A stretch of 64,000 nucleotides of DNA from positions 1,302,001 through 1,366,000 of the forward strand of contig CAWIFQ010000003.1 of assembly GCA_963835495.1 (NCBI GenBank), in the 5' to 3' direction. The DNA is from Acaudatibacter sp963835495. GTDB taxonomy: Bacteria > Pseudomonadota > Alphaproteobacteria > Caulobacterales > Caulobacteraceae. This document shows, piece after piece, positions 54,634 through 63,488 of this stretch. The stretch's first letter is position 1. Every line of letters starts with the position of its first letter. A program made the position numbers and the translations under genes. A model generated the notes under the pieces. The model was not told where the DNA came from. It worked only from the letters and a program-made list of their open reading frames with translations, and searched no databases.

Positions 54634-55284
54634 CTACTGGCCCCCGACCGCCGCCGCGCCGGTGACCGCGGCGCCCGCAACTGCCATCACGCCGACCATC
54701 AGCGTGATCCAGCCGACGATCAGGTAGAGCAGGATCTGCGCCCCGATGATCACGACCGTGTAGACCACCGCCTTGTCGGCCGGCGGCTTCATCACCCGGC
54801 TGACGCCGAGGTACAGCAGGTAGCAAGTGTAGCCGAGCGCCGCCAAGCCGATCAGCCAGCCGATGACCGGAAACCAGCTGACGATCCCCGCGACCCAGAG
54901 CGCGGTGCCGGCGTAGACCGACACCTTCATCGCCTGGATCGAGTCGGACTTGGCGTCGAAGCTCGGCGCCAGGGCGTTGATGATCAGCCCGACGACGAAC
55001 ACGAGCACCAGGTTCAGCACGTAACCGACGATGCCGATCACGAGGCCGGCGACCAGCGCGGTCATCATGCCGAGGCCGCCGCCGAACATGCTGCCGAACA
55101 GCACCCGGCCGACCAGCGTCCCGATCAGCGGCAGCACTGCAAGAATGCAGGCGTAGCCCATGAACAGGCCCTGGGTGGTGGCCGGTTCGCCGGCGATGAC
55201 CTCCCACTCAGCGGCGGGCTTCAACAGAATGTTCTGAACACGCTGGACCAGCCCGGTGCTCGCAGAACCTCCAACAACTGACAT
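54634..55284 (-). CDS. Yip1-family membrane protein
   Basis: A 216-residue protein with five or so spans. It opens VQRVQNILLKPAAEWEVIAG and continues TTQGLFMGYACILAVLPLIG, then GLIINALAPSFDAKSDSIQA and PVIGWLIGLAALGYTCYLLY, the Yip1-domain pattern. Bacterial Yip1 proteins have no firm function. It converges on dnaB with 12 bases between stops and is a paralogue of the next gene. Confidence 0.85.
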   Translation of the reverse strand: MSVVGGSASTGLVQRVQNILLKPAAEWEVIAGEPATTQGLFMGYACILAVLPLIGTLVGRVLFGSMFGGGLGMMTALVAGLVIGIVGYVLNLVLVFVVGLIINALAPSFDAKSDSIQAMKVSVYAGTALWVAGIVSWFPVIGWLIGLAALGYTCYLLYLGVSRVMKPPADKAVVYTVVIIGAQILLYLIVGWITLMVGVMAVAGAAVTGAAAVGGQ

Positions 55285-55371
55285 GCCGCCCTCCAGAATC
55301 CCTTTAGGTGGCGGGGACGCTAGCCCAACTCACAGAGTCTGACGAGCCGTTGTTACATGAACGGCGCTATT

Positions 55372-56571
55372 TCAGCCGTGGGCGAGCGCCTCGAGTTTGT
55401 CGGGTCCGACGGACGCCACCGCCGCCTTCAGCGCGTCCATCGTGACTCCGCTGCCCTCGGCGCTGATCAGGAAGCGGCTGGCGACCATCACGCTGTACTC
55501 GCCGCTCTTGTCCTGGTTGTCGTATTTTTCCGTGGTCAGGCGCCCGTTGATAGTCTGCACCTTCTCGTAGCCAGTGGCCGTCTCGCGATCCTCCTGCACG
55601 TTCACGGCCCCGGCGAGCGCCGCCAGGCCGCCGGCGGCGGCGATGTCCGCCACCTTCAGGGTGATGTGGGTGTCGCCGTTCTGGTAGGTCGCCTCTGCGT
55701 CCGATCCGCCCATGCCGGCGGCTCCGGCGGTGACAGCCGAGATCTCGGTGCGCGGGGCGCCGGCGACGTTGTCGGGCAGCAGCGCCTTCAGCACGTTCGG
55801 GTCGACCGCATTGATCTTGCCGTTCTGGGCGGCCTCTTGCGACTGCCTGATTTGCTGTTCCGCCTGCCGGGTCGCCGACTGCAGCTTACCGAGGTCGATG
55901 CTGCCGTTGCCCAGATGGAGCGTCCCGGAGAGCTGGCCCGGCGCCGCCGCCGACATCGATCCGCCGCTCATCGCGCCGATCATGGCCAGCGGCGCGCTGA
56001 CCAGGCCAGCGACGAGGAAGACCAGGAACGCGATGACGACCACCACCAGGGTGAAGATCACCGCCTTGTCCTCGGGCGACTTCAGCACGCCCCTCAGGCC
56101 CAGGTACAGCAGGTAGAGGCTGTAGAGGCTGAGCAGGAAGGTGAGCAGCCAGCCGACCCAGGGGATGATGATGAAGATCCCGGCGAGCCAGGCGGCGGTC
56201 CAGCTGTAGACGGCGACCTTCATCGCCTGGACCTGGCTCTTTTCGCCGCCGAAGCTCGGCGCGAGCGCCTCGATGATCAGGCCGATGACGAAGACGCTCG
56301 CCAGCGCCAGCAGATAGTAGACGACCGCGCCGACCACCACGAAGATCGGATTGGGGGTGTAGCAGGCGACGAAGAAGCAATGCGGCATCAGCCCACGGAT
56401 CAACTGGGCGATCGCCGGAATGGCCGCCAGCACCGCCGCATAGCCCAGGATCAGGCCTTGGGTCGTCGCATGCTCCGTGGCGATCACCTCCCATTCGGTC
56501 CTGGGATGCATCACGATGTTGATTACCCGGGCGATCAGCCCCTGCGATCTCGGCGTCTCGACGACACTCAT
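55372..56571 (-). CDS. Yip1-family membrane protein with extra C-terminal domain
   Basis: A 399-residue protein. Residues 1-205 match the neighbouring Yip1 gene (INIVMHPRTEWEVIATEHAT; TTQGLILGYAAVLAAIPAIA; GLIIEALAPSFGGEKSQVQA). A C-terminal extension of about 190 residues follows, with GKLQSATRQAEQQIRQSQEA, a beta-rich segment (DAEATYQNGDTHITLKVADI) and VQTINGRLTTEKYDNQDKSG. That part is soluble and probably periplasmic or cytoplasmic. Start at 56571 follows GGGGAGACCGCG. A duplication of the neighbouring gene with domain gain is likely. Confidence 0.82.
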   Translation of the reverse strand: MSVVETPRSQGLIARVINIVMHPRTEWEVIATEHATTQGLILGYAAVLAAIPAIAQLIRGLMPHCFFVACYTPNPIFVVVGAVVYYLLALASVFVIGLIIEALAPSFGGEKSQVQAMKVAVYSWTAAWLAGIFIIIPWVGWLLTFLLSLYSLYLLYLGLRGVLKSPEDKAVIFTLVVVVIAFLVFLVAGLVSAPLAMIGAMSGGSMSAAAPGQLSGTLHLGNGSIDLGKLQSATRQAEQQIRQSQEAAQNGKINAVDPNVLKALLPDNVAGAPRTEISAVTAGAAGMGGSDAEATYQNGDTHITLKVADIAAAGGLAALAGAVNVQEDRETATGYEKVQTINGRLTTEKYDNQDKSGEYSVMVASRFLISAEGSGVTMDALKAAVASVGPDKLEALAHG

Positions 56572-56749
56572 CGCGGTCTCCCCTGGTCGAACTTGGTCGG
56601 GGGACGCTAGCCGAACCGCATAGGCGAGCAAGATCAATCTTCCCACGGCCAAAGTCGGCGAAGGTCGGCGGCTATGTCGCGCTCGGCGCGGGCGTAAGCG
56701 CACCCTATATGCTGGCGCCTATCCCCCGCACGGGCGAGTCGGAGCTTCG

Positions 56750-58129
56750 ATGGCCAAGGACGGCGCGATCTATGTCTGTCAGTCCTGCGGCGCTGTCAGC
56801 GCCAAGTGGGCGGGGCAGTGCGTGGCCTGCAGCGCCTGGAACACCATGGTCGAGGAGGTCTCCAGTCGACCGCCCGGGGCGCTCGCCCCTGCCCGCGGCG
56901 CCAAGACCCGCGGACTGGTGTTCGAAGGTCTGGAGAGCGAGGGCGCGCCCGCCCGACGCCTGGTCACCGGCCTGGAGGAGTTCGACCGGGTCTGCGGCGG
57001 CGGCGTGGTGCCGGGCTCGGCGATCCTGATCGCCGGCGATCCCGGCGTCGGCAAATCCACCCTGCTGCTGCAGGTCTGCGGCGAAGCGGCCAAGCGCGGC
57101 GCGGCCTGCGCCTATATCTCCGGCGAAGAGGCGATCGAGCAGATCCGCTCGCGCGCCCATCGCATGGGCCTGGCCGCCGCCCCGGTGCGGCTGGCCGCCG
57201 AGACCGCGCTGCGCGACATCATCGACGGCCTCAAGCGCGAAGCCTTCGACCTGGTGGTGATCGATTCGGTCCAGACGCTCTGGAGCGACATGCACGAGGC
57301 CGGTCCCGGCTCGGTGACCCAGGTGCGCGCCTGCGCGGCCGAGCTGGTGCGGCTGGCCAAGCGCCGCGGCGTCGCGATCATCCTGGTCGGCCACGTGACC
57401 AAGGACGGCCAGGTCGCCGGGCCGCGCGTGGTCGAGCACATGGTCGACGCCGTGCTCTCGTTCGAAGGTGAGCGCGGCTATCCGTTCCGCATTCTGCGCG
57501 GGGCTAAGAACCGTTTCGGCGCCACCGACGAGATCGGCGTGTTCGAGATGAGCGACGCGGGCCTGGTCGAGGTGAAGAACCCGTCAGCGCTGTTCCTCGG
57601 CGAAGGCGGCGAGCGGGCGGCGGGCGCGGCGGTGTTCGCCGGGATCGAAGGCTCGAGGCCGGTGCTGATGGAATTCCAGGCGCTGGTGGCGCCCTCCGCC
57701 TACGGAACACCCCGCCGCGCGGTGGTCGGCTGGGATTCCGGGCGCTTAGCGATGATTTTAGCGGTGCTGGAGGCCCGTTGCGGGGTTGGATTTGGCGACC
57801 GCGACGTCTACTTGAACGTCGCCGGGGGCCTGAAGGTGACCGAGCCAGCGGCGGATCTCGCCGCGGCGGCGGCGCTGGTGTCCTCGGCCCTGGAGGCGGC
57901 CCTGCCGCAGGATTGCGTAGTGTTCGGCGAGATCAGCCTCTCGGGAGACGTCAGGCCTGTGGCCAGGAGTGAGATGCGCCTCAAGGAGGCCGCCAAGCTG
58001 GGCTTCTCGCGGGCGCTCGGACCGCAGGGAGGGGCCGAGACCGCCGGCGTGCGCCAGGTCCCTGTCGCCCGGCTCGCCGACGCGGTCGCCCGAATCGGAG
58101 GCGAGGCGTGGGACGATCCCTGCCGATGA
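56750..58129 (+). CDS. radA: DNA repair protein RadA (Sms)
   Basis: RadA is a RecA-like helicase that processes recombination intermediates. The 459 residues have the zinc finger CQSCGAVSAKWAGQCVAC, Walker A IAGDPGVGKSTLLLQVCG, FDLVVIDSVQTLWSDMHEAG, the RadA-specific RGAKNRFGATDEIGVFEM (KNRFG) and a C-terminal Lon-like domain (FGEISLSGDVRPVARSEMRL). Its stop overlaps the cvpA start. Confidence 0.97.
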   Translation: MAKDGAIYVCQSCGAVSAKWAGQCVACSAWNTMVEEVSSRPPGALAPARGAKTRGLVFEGLESEGAPARRLVTGLEEFDRVCGGGVVPGSAILIAGDPGVGKSTLLLQVCGEAAKRGAACAYISGEEAIEQIRSRAHRMGLAAAPVRLAAETALRDIIDGLKREAFDLVVIDSVQTLWSDMHEAGPGSVTQVRACAAELVRLAKRRGVAIILVGHVTKDGQVAGPRVVEHMVDAVLSFEGERGYPFRILRGAKNRFGATDEIGVFEMSDAGLVEVKNPSALFLGEGGERAAGAAVFAGIEGSRPVLMEFQALVAPSAYGTPRRAVVGWDSGRLAMILAVLEARCGVGFGDRDVYLNVAGGLKVTEPAADLAAAAALVSSALEAALPQDCVVFGEISLSGDVRPVARSEMRLKEAAKLGFSRALGPQGGAETAGVRQVPVARLADAVARIGGEAWDDPCR

Positions 58130-58767
58130 GCCTGTTCGACCTCGCCGCCGGCCTGGTGCTGATCGTCTCGGTGCTGGTGGGGTGGATCCGGGGCGCGGCG
58201 CGCGAGGTGGCGACCGTCGCGGCGCTGATCATCGCCGCCATCGTCGCCCTGTTCGCCCTGCGCTTCTCCGGGCCGGTCGCGCGCCATGCGATCCACACGC
58301 CTTGGCTGGCCAACATCGCCGCCATCCTGGTGGTGTTCGCGGCGGTCTACATCCTGTTGCGCGTAGTCGCCGGGGCGCTGACCCGGCGGATCCACCAGAC
58401 CAGCACCCTTGGCGGCGTCGACCGCCTGGTCGGCGCGGGCTTCGGCGCCGCGCGGGCGCTGGTGCTGCTGGGCCTGGTCAACCTGACCATCAACGCCATC
58501 ATGCCGGCCGACAGGATGCCGACCTGGATCTCCGGCGCCATGCTCTATCCAGTCTCGTCCCTCTCGGCGTCCGCGCTGAAGACGTTCGCGCCGCACGGCG
58601 TGAACCTCGCCAAGCAGGTCTATCCGGTGGTCGGCAAGGCCATCACCAGCGGCGGCCAGGACAACGAGGCCGGCGCCGCCGACGGCCAGAATCGCGACTA
58701 CAATGACCCCCAGACAAACGCGCTCGGCGCCAGACCGTCCAGCCTGCGCGTGGAGAAGACGCCGTGA
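58126..58767 (+). CDS. cvpA: CvpA family membrane protein
   Basis: A 213-residue protein with four spans: FDLAAGLVLIVSVLVGWIRG, EVATVAALIIAAIVALFALR, NIAAILVVFAAVYILLRVVA and GAARALVLLGLVNLTINAIM. CvpA was named for colicin V production in E. coli and supports envelope integrity; its biochemical role is unclear. ATG overlaps the radA stop (ATGA) and its stop overlaps the purF GTG (GTGA). Confidence 0.92.
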   Translation: MSLFDLAAGLVLIVSVLVGWIRGAAREVATVAALIIAAIVALFALRFSGPVARHAIHTPWLANIAAILVVFAAVYILLRVVAGALTRRIHQTSTLGGVDRLVGAGFGAARALVLLGLVNLTINAIMPADRMPTWISGAMLYPVSSLSASALKTFAPHGVNLAKQVYPVVGKAITSGGQDNEAGAADGQNRDYNDPQTNALGARPSSLRVEKTP

Positions 58768-60227
58768 CTGAACCCTGGCGTGACGACGATCGGCTGCGGC
58801 TCGAGTGCGGCGTCTTTGGCGTCTTCAACACCCCCAACGCCGCCCAGACGGTGGCGCTCGGCCTGCACGCCCTGCAGCACCGTGGCGAGGAGGCCTGCGG
58901 CATGGCCTCGTTCGACGGTCAGGGCTTCTACACCGAGCGGCACATGGGCCACGTCGCCGACGCGTTCTCGGGCGCCGACCTCGCCGAGCGGCTGCCAGGC
59001 AGCTACGCGATCGGCCACACCCGTTATTCCACCGCCGGCGCCAGCGTGCTGCGCAACGTGCAGCCGATGTTCGCCGACCTGGAGGCCGGCGGCGTGGCGC
59101 TGGCCCACAACGGCAACCTGACCAACTTCCTCACCCTGCGCGAGCGGCTGGTCTCCGAGGGCCATATCTTCCAGTCGACCTCTGATTCCGAGGTGATCAT
59201 CCACCTGATCGCCATGTCGCGGAAACTGCGGTTCATCGACCGCTTCATCGAGGCGCTCTCGCAGATCGAGGGCGGCTATGCGCTGGTCGGCCTGACCAAC
59301 AAGAAGCTGATCGGCGCGCGCGACCCGCTCGGCATCCGGCCGCTGGTGATGGGCGATCTGAACGGCAAGCCGGTGCTGGCCTCGGAAACCCGCGCGCTCG
59401 ACATGGTCGGCGCGAAGTTCGTGCGCGACATCGAGCACGGCGAGATCGTGGTGATCTCCAGCGACGGCGTGGAGTCGATCAAGCCGTTCCCGGCGGCGAA
59501 GGCGCGGCCGTGCGTGTTCGAGTACGTCTACTTCGCCATGCCGGACTCGGTGGTGAACGGCCGCTCGGTCTACGACGTGCGAAAACGCATGGGCCGGCGC
59601 CTGGCCGAGGAGAGCCTGGTCGCCGCCGACGTGATCGTGCCGGTGCCGGACAGCGGCGTGCCCGCGGCGCTCGGCTTCGCCCAGGCCTCCGGCATCCCGT
59701 TCGAGATGGGCATCATCCGCAACCACCACCTGGGCCGCACCTTCATCCAGCCCAGCCAGGACGCGCGCGAGCTGTCGGTGCGGATGAAGCACAGCCCCAA
59801 CCGCGCCGTGCTGGCCGGCAAGCGCGTGGTGCTGGTCGACGACTCGATCGTGCGCGGCACCACCACGGTGAAGGTGGTGAAGATGGTCCGCGACGCCGGC
59901 GCCAGGGAAGTCCACCTGCGCTCGGCCTCGCCGGCGATCCGCTTTCCCGACTTCTACGGCATCGACATGCCCGAGCGCGAACAGCTGATCGCCGCGCAGA
60001 TGAGCGTGCCGCAGATGGCCGCCCAGTTCGGCGTCGACAGCCTGGCGTTCCTGTCGGTCGACGGCCTCTACTGGGCCATGGGCGCCGGTCCGCGCGACCC
60101 GAGCTGCCCGCAGTTCACCGACCACTACTTCACCGGCGACTATCCCACCCGCCTGCTCGACCGCGAGATCGCCGAAGGCCGCAACGAGCAGGTGGAGCGT
60201 CAGCTCTCGTTCCTGGTCGACGCTTGA
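58764..60227 (+). CDS. purF: Amidophosphoribosyltransferase
   Basis: PurF makes phosphoribosylamine from PRPP and glutamine, the first committed purine step. After a 14-residue propeptide (ending RLRLE), the nucleophile cysteine is exposed in CGVFGVFNTPNAAQTVALGL. The glutaminase domain shows GHTRYSTAGASVLRNVQPMF and LAHNGNLTNF. The transferase domain has the PRPP loop VVLVDDSIVRGTTTVKVVKM. The 487 residues fit. cvpA-purF is a widely conserved pair. Confidence 0.97.
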   Translation: MTEPWRDDDRLRLECGVFGVFNTPNAAQTVALGLHALQHRGEEACGMASFDGQGFYTERHMGHVADAFSGADLAERLPGSYAIGHTRYSTAGASVLRNVQPMFADLEAGGVALAHNGNLTNFLTLRERLVSEGHIFQSTSDSEVIIHLIAMSRKLRFIDRFIEALSQIEGGYALVGLTNKKLIGARDPLGIRPLVMGDLNGKPVLASETRALDMVGAKFVRDIEHGEIVVISSDGVESIKPFPAAKARPCVFEYVYFAMPDSVVNGRSVYDVRKRMGRRLAEESLVAADVIVPVPDSGVPAALGFAQASGIPFEMGIIRNHHLGRTFIQPSQDARELSVRMKHSPNRAVLAGKRVVLVDDSIVRGTTTVKVVKMVRDAGAREVHLRSASPAIRFPDFYGIDMPEREQLIAAQMSVPQMAAQFGVDSLAFLSVDGLYWAMGAGPRDPSCPQFTDHYFTGDYPTRLLDREIAEGRNEQVERQLSFLVDA

Positions 60228-60231
60228 TCTC

Positions 60232-61197
60232 GTGAACTGGCTGAAGACTCTTGCGCCGGATCGCTATGTGCTGGCGATCCTGGCGACCGTGGGCGTCGCC
60301 AGCGTGCTGCCCGTACGCGGTGTCGTCGCGGCGGACTTCTCGGTCTTCACCAAGCTGGTCATCGCCCTGCTGTTCTTCCTGCACGGCGCCAAGCTATCGC
60401 GCGACGCGGTCATCGCGGGCATCACCCACTGGCGCCTGCATCTGATGATCGTGGCGGCGACGTTCGTGCTCTTCCCGCTGCTGGGCCTGATCGCCGTACG
60501 GCTGCCGGCGGCGATCCTGCCGACCACCCTGGCGACCGGCGTGATGTTCTGCTGCTGCCTGCCGTCCACCGTGCAGTCCTCGATCGCCTTCACTTCGGTG
60601 GCGCGCGGCAACGTCGCGGCGGCGGTGTGCGCGGCATCGGCTTCCAATCTGTTCGGCATCTTCCTGACTCCGCTGCTGGTGGCCGTGACCCTCGGCGTCA
60701 AAGGCGCCGGCTCGCCGCTCGAGGAGGCCAAGTCGATCGCGGTGCAGCTCTTCCTGCCGTTCGTCGCCGGCCAGATCGCCCGAATCTGGATCGCCGGCTG
60801 GATGACCCGGCATTCCAAGCTGGTCGGCCTGGTCGACCGCGGCTCGATCCTGCTGGTGGTCTATGGGGCTTTCAGCGAGGCCGTCGTGCAAGGCATCTGG
60901 AGCAAGGTCTCCGTGATCCAGCTGCTGTGGCTGGCCGTGATCTGCGGCGCGCTGCTGGCGATCGTACTGACGGCCACCGCTCATGCCTCGCGCTGGCTGA
61001 AGTTCGCCAAGGAGGATGAGATCGCCATCGTCTTCTGCGGCTCCAAGAAGAGCCTCGCCACCGGCGTGCCTATGGCCAGCATCCTGTTCCCGCCCGCCAG
61101 CGTCGGCCTGATCGTGCTGCCGGTCATGCTGTTCCACCAACTGCAACTGATGGCCTGCGCGGTGATCGCGCAGCGGTATGCCGCGCGGCCGTCCTGA
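60232..61197 (+). CDS. Bile acid:sodium symporter-like transporter
   Basis: A 321-residue protein with about ten spans in the SBF-like subfamily: LVIALLFFLHGAKLSRDAVI, MFCCCLPSTVQSSIAFTSVA, GNVAAAVCAASASNLFGIFL and FCGSKKSLATGVPMASILFP. The sodium-site motifs of the family are kept. The substrate is probably an organic anion but cannot be read. GTG start four bases after the purF stop. Confidence 0.88.
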   Translation: MNWLKTLAPDRYVLAILATVGVASVLPVRGVVAADFSVFTKLVIALLFFLHGAKLSRDAVIAGITHWRLHLMIVAATFVLFPLLGLIAVRLPAAILPTTLATGVMFCCCLPSTVQSSIAFTSVARGNVAAAVCAASASNLFGIFLTPLLVAVTLGVKGAGSPLEEAKSIAVQLFLPFVAGQIARIWIAGWMTRHSKLVGLVDRGSILLVVYGAFSEAVVQGIWSKVSVIQLLWLAVICGALLAIVLTATAHASRWLKFAKEDEIAIVFCGSKKSLATGVPMASILFPPASVGLIVLPVMLFHQLQLMACAVIAQRYAARPS

Positions 61198-61211
61198 GTT
61201 AGAAGCCCGCC

Positions 61212-61969
61212 ATGCAGGCCACTGACACCTTACAGCAGCCCCTCACGGGCAAGATCGCCCTTGTCACCGGCGCGACCCGCGGCATCGGCCGGGCTTGCGC
61301 GATCGCCCTCGCCGCCGCCGGCGCGCACGTGATCGCGGTCGGCCGCACCCAAGGCGCACTCGAGGAACTCGACGACGAGATCTCCGGACTGAACCTGCAA
61401 CGCCCCACCCTCGTCCCGCTCGACCTGACCGAGGGCGAGGCGATCGACGTGCTCGGCCAGGAGATCTTCACGCGGCACGGCCATCTCGACATCCTGGTCC
61501 ACGCCGCGGCGATGCTGGGGGACTCTGGCCGGTCGCGCACATCGACCCCAGGCTCTGGGACAAGGTCGTCGCCACCAATCTCACCAGCGCCTATCGCCTG
61601 ATCCGCTCGACCGAGCCGCTGCTGCGGCGCGCCGAGGCTGGCCGGGCGCTGTTCCTCACTTCCGGCCGCGCCGTGCGGCCGAAGGCGTTCTGGGGGTCCT
61701 ACGCCGCCACCAAGGCGGCGCTGGAGGCGCTGGTGCGGTGCTGGGCCGACGAGATCGAGCACACCAACGTCCGCGCCGTGCTGGTCGACCCCAACCAGAT
61801 GCGCACTCGCATGCGCGCCGAAGCCTTCCCCGGCGAGGACCCGGACACCCTGCCCCACCCGTCAGAGATCGGCCCTATGATCGTCGCCCTGGCGGCCGCG
61901 GCGGACCTCGGCCTGCCGACTTCGACGGCGCTGTTTTCCGACTGGAAGGCCGGGGCGACGGCCCCTTAG
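61212..61969 (+). CDS. Short-chain dehydrogenase/reductase, apparent frameshift
   Basis: An SDR enzyme with the cofactor loop ALVTGATRGIGRACAIALAA and LDILVHAAAMLG in the first frame. The rest is in another frame: PVAHIDPRLWDKVVATNLTS, ALFLTSGRAV and GSYAATKAALEALVRCWADE (YxxxK). The five-G run at 61517-61521 needs one more G to join them, giving MLGGLWPVAHI and about 252 residues. Substrate unknown. The 3' end overlaps the convergent der gene by 95 bases as annotated. Confidence 0.85.
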
Positions 61970-63467
61970 ACCTGAGCGGCTGAGACTTGGGCTGCGCGCC
62001 TTTCGGCTTGACCGACCTCACCCCGGTCTTGCCGCCCGCGGCGCCGAGCTTGCCGGTCGTGGTCCTGGGCCTGGACGGCGCGGTCTTCGACCGCTGCGCG
62101 TTAGGCGCCGGTTGCGACGCCCGACGCGCCTCCGCCTTGTCGGTCGCATAGGGATTATCGCTGGTCTTCACTGTCAGCCGAACCGGTGTGCCCGGCAGAT
62201 CGAAGCTCTGGCGTATCGAGTTGATCAGGTAGCGGCGATAGCTGTCGGGCATCGACGCCGCGCGGCTGGCGAACAGCATGAAGGTCGGCGGCCGCGCCTT
62301 GGTCTGGGCGATATATTTCGGCTTCACCCGCCGCCCGGCCGCCAGCGGCGGCGGATGGCGCTCGACCGCCAGGCGCAGCCAGGTGTTGAGGTCCGAGGTC
62401 TTGACCTTGGTCGACCAGTCGGCGTGCGCCTTGGCCACCGCCGGCATCAGCCGCTCGAGCCCGCGCCCGGTCTCGGCCGAGAGCGCCACCATCGGCGCGC
62501 CCTTTAGCTGCGGCAGCATGCGGTCGGCCGTTTCCTGGCAGGCTTTCAGCCGATCGTTGGGGTCCTCGACCAGGTCCCACTTGGCCAGCACGAAGACCAG
62601 CGCCCTGCCCTCGCGCTCGACCAGGTCAGCGATCTGCACGTCCTGGGTCTCGAACGGATGGGTCGCGTCCATCACCAGGATCACCACCTCGGCGAAGGTG
62701 ATGGCGCGGATGGCGTCGTGGGTGGAGAGCTTCTCCAGCGCCTCGATCACCCGCGCCCTGCGCCGCAGCCCGGCGGTGTCGACGAGGCGCACCGGCCGGC
62801 CGTTCCAGTCCCAGTCGACCGAGATGGCGTCGCGGGTGATGCCCGCCTCGGGACCGGTGAGCATGCGGTCCTCGCCGACCAGCTGGTTGACCAGGGTCGA
62901 CTTGCCGGCGTTCGGCCGCCCGACGATGGCGATCTTCAGCGGCGACGGGCCCAGCTCGGCCTCGTCCTCGTCCTCCACCGGCCGGGCGGCGTCGATGGCG
63001 TCGAACAGGTCGGACATGCCCTCGCCGTGCTCGGCCGAGATCGCCACCGCTTCGCCGAGGCCGAGGTCGAACGCCTCCAGCGCGCCGGCGTCGCCCGCCT
63101 TGCCCTCGGCCTTGTTGGCGACCAGCACCACCGGCTTGCCGCGTTTGCGCAGCAGCTCGGCGAACACCCGGTCCATCGGCGTCACCCCCTCGCGGGCGTC
63201 GAACACGAACAGGGCGAGCTCGGCGTCGTCCAGCGCCAGTTCGGTCTGCCGGCGCATGCGCGCTTCCAGGCTCTCGCCCTCGACGTCCTCGAAGCCGGCG
63301 GTGTCGATCATCTCCAGATCGATGTCGCCAAGCCGGCCGGTGCCGAAGCGGCGGTCGCGGGTCACGCCCGGCCGATCGTCCACCAGCGCGAGCTTGCGCC
63401 CCGCCAGTCGGTTGAACAGGGTCGACTTGCCGACGTTGGGCCGCCCGACGATGGCGATTTTGACCAT
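61875..63467 (-). CDS. der: Ribosome-assembly GTPase Der (EngA)
   Basis: Der has two G domains in tandem and helps 50S assembly. The first starts IAIVGRPNVGKSTLFNRLAG with DTAGFEDVEG and NKAEG; the second has IAIVGRPNAGKSTLVNQLVG, LVDTAGLRRRARVIEALEKL and LAKWDLVED. The KH-like domain ends near LPGTPVRLTVKTSDNPYATD. A basic, Pro/Ser-rich tail of about 95 residues follows and overlaps the convergent SDR gene. Shifting one frame near 61985 would stop at a TAA at 61968-61966 right at the SDR stop, so the last 30 residues may be wrong. Confidence 0.95.
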   Translation of the reverse strand: MVKIAIVGRPNVGKSTLFNRLAGRKLALVDDRPGVTRDRRFGTGRLGDIDLEMIDTAGFEDVEGESLEARMRRQTELALDDAELALFVFDAREGVTPMDRVFAELLRKRGKPVVLVANKAEGKAGDAGALEAFDLGLGEAVAISAEHGEGMSDLFDAIDAARPVEDEDEAELGPSPLKIAIVGRPNAGKSTLVNQLVGEDRMLTGPEAGITRDAISVDWDWNGRPVRLVDTAGLRRRARVIEALEKLSTHDAIRAITFAEVVILVMDATHPFETQDVQIADLVEREGRALVFVLAKWDLVEDPNDRLKACQETADRMLPQLKGAPMVALSAETGRGLERLMPAVAKAHADWSTKVKTSDLNTWLRLAVERHPPPLAAGRRVKPKYIAQTKARPPTFMLFASRAASMPDSYRRYLINSIRQSFDLPGTPVRLTVKTSDNPYATDKAEARRASQPAPNAQRSKTAPSRPRTTTGKLGAAGGKTGVRSVKPKGAQPKSQPLRSKGPSPRPSSRKTAPSKSAGRGPPRPPGRRS

Positions 63468-63488
63468 GACGAGCCTTTAGCCCCTCCG

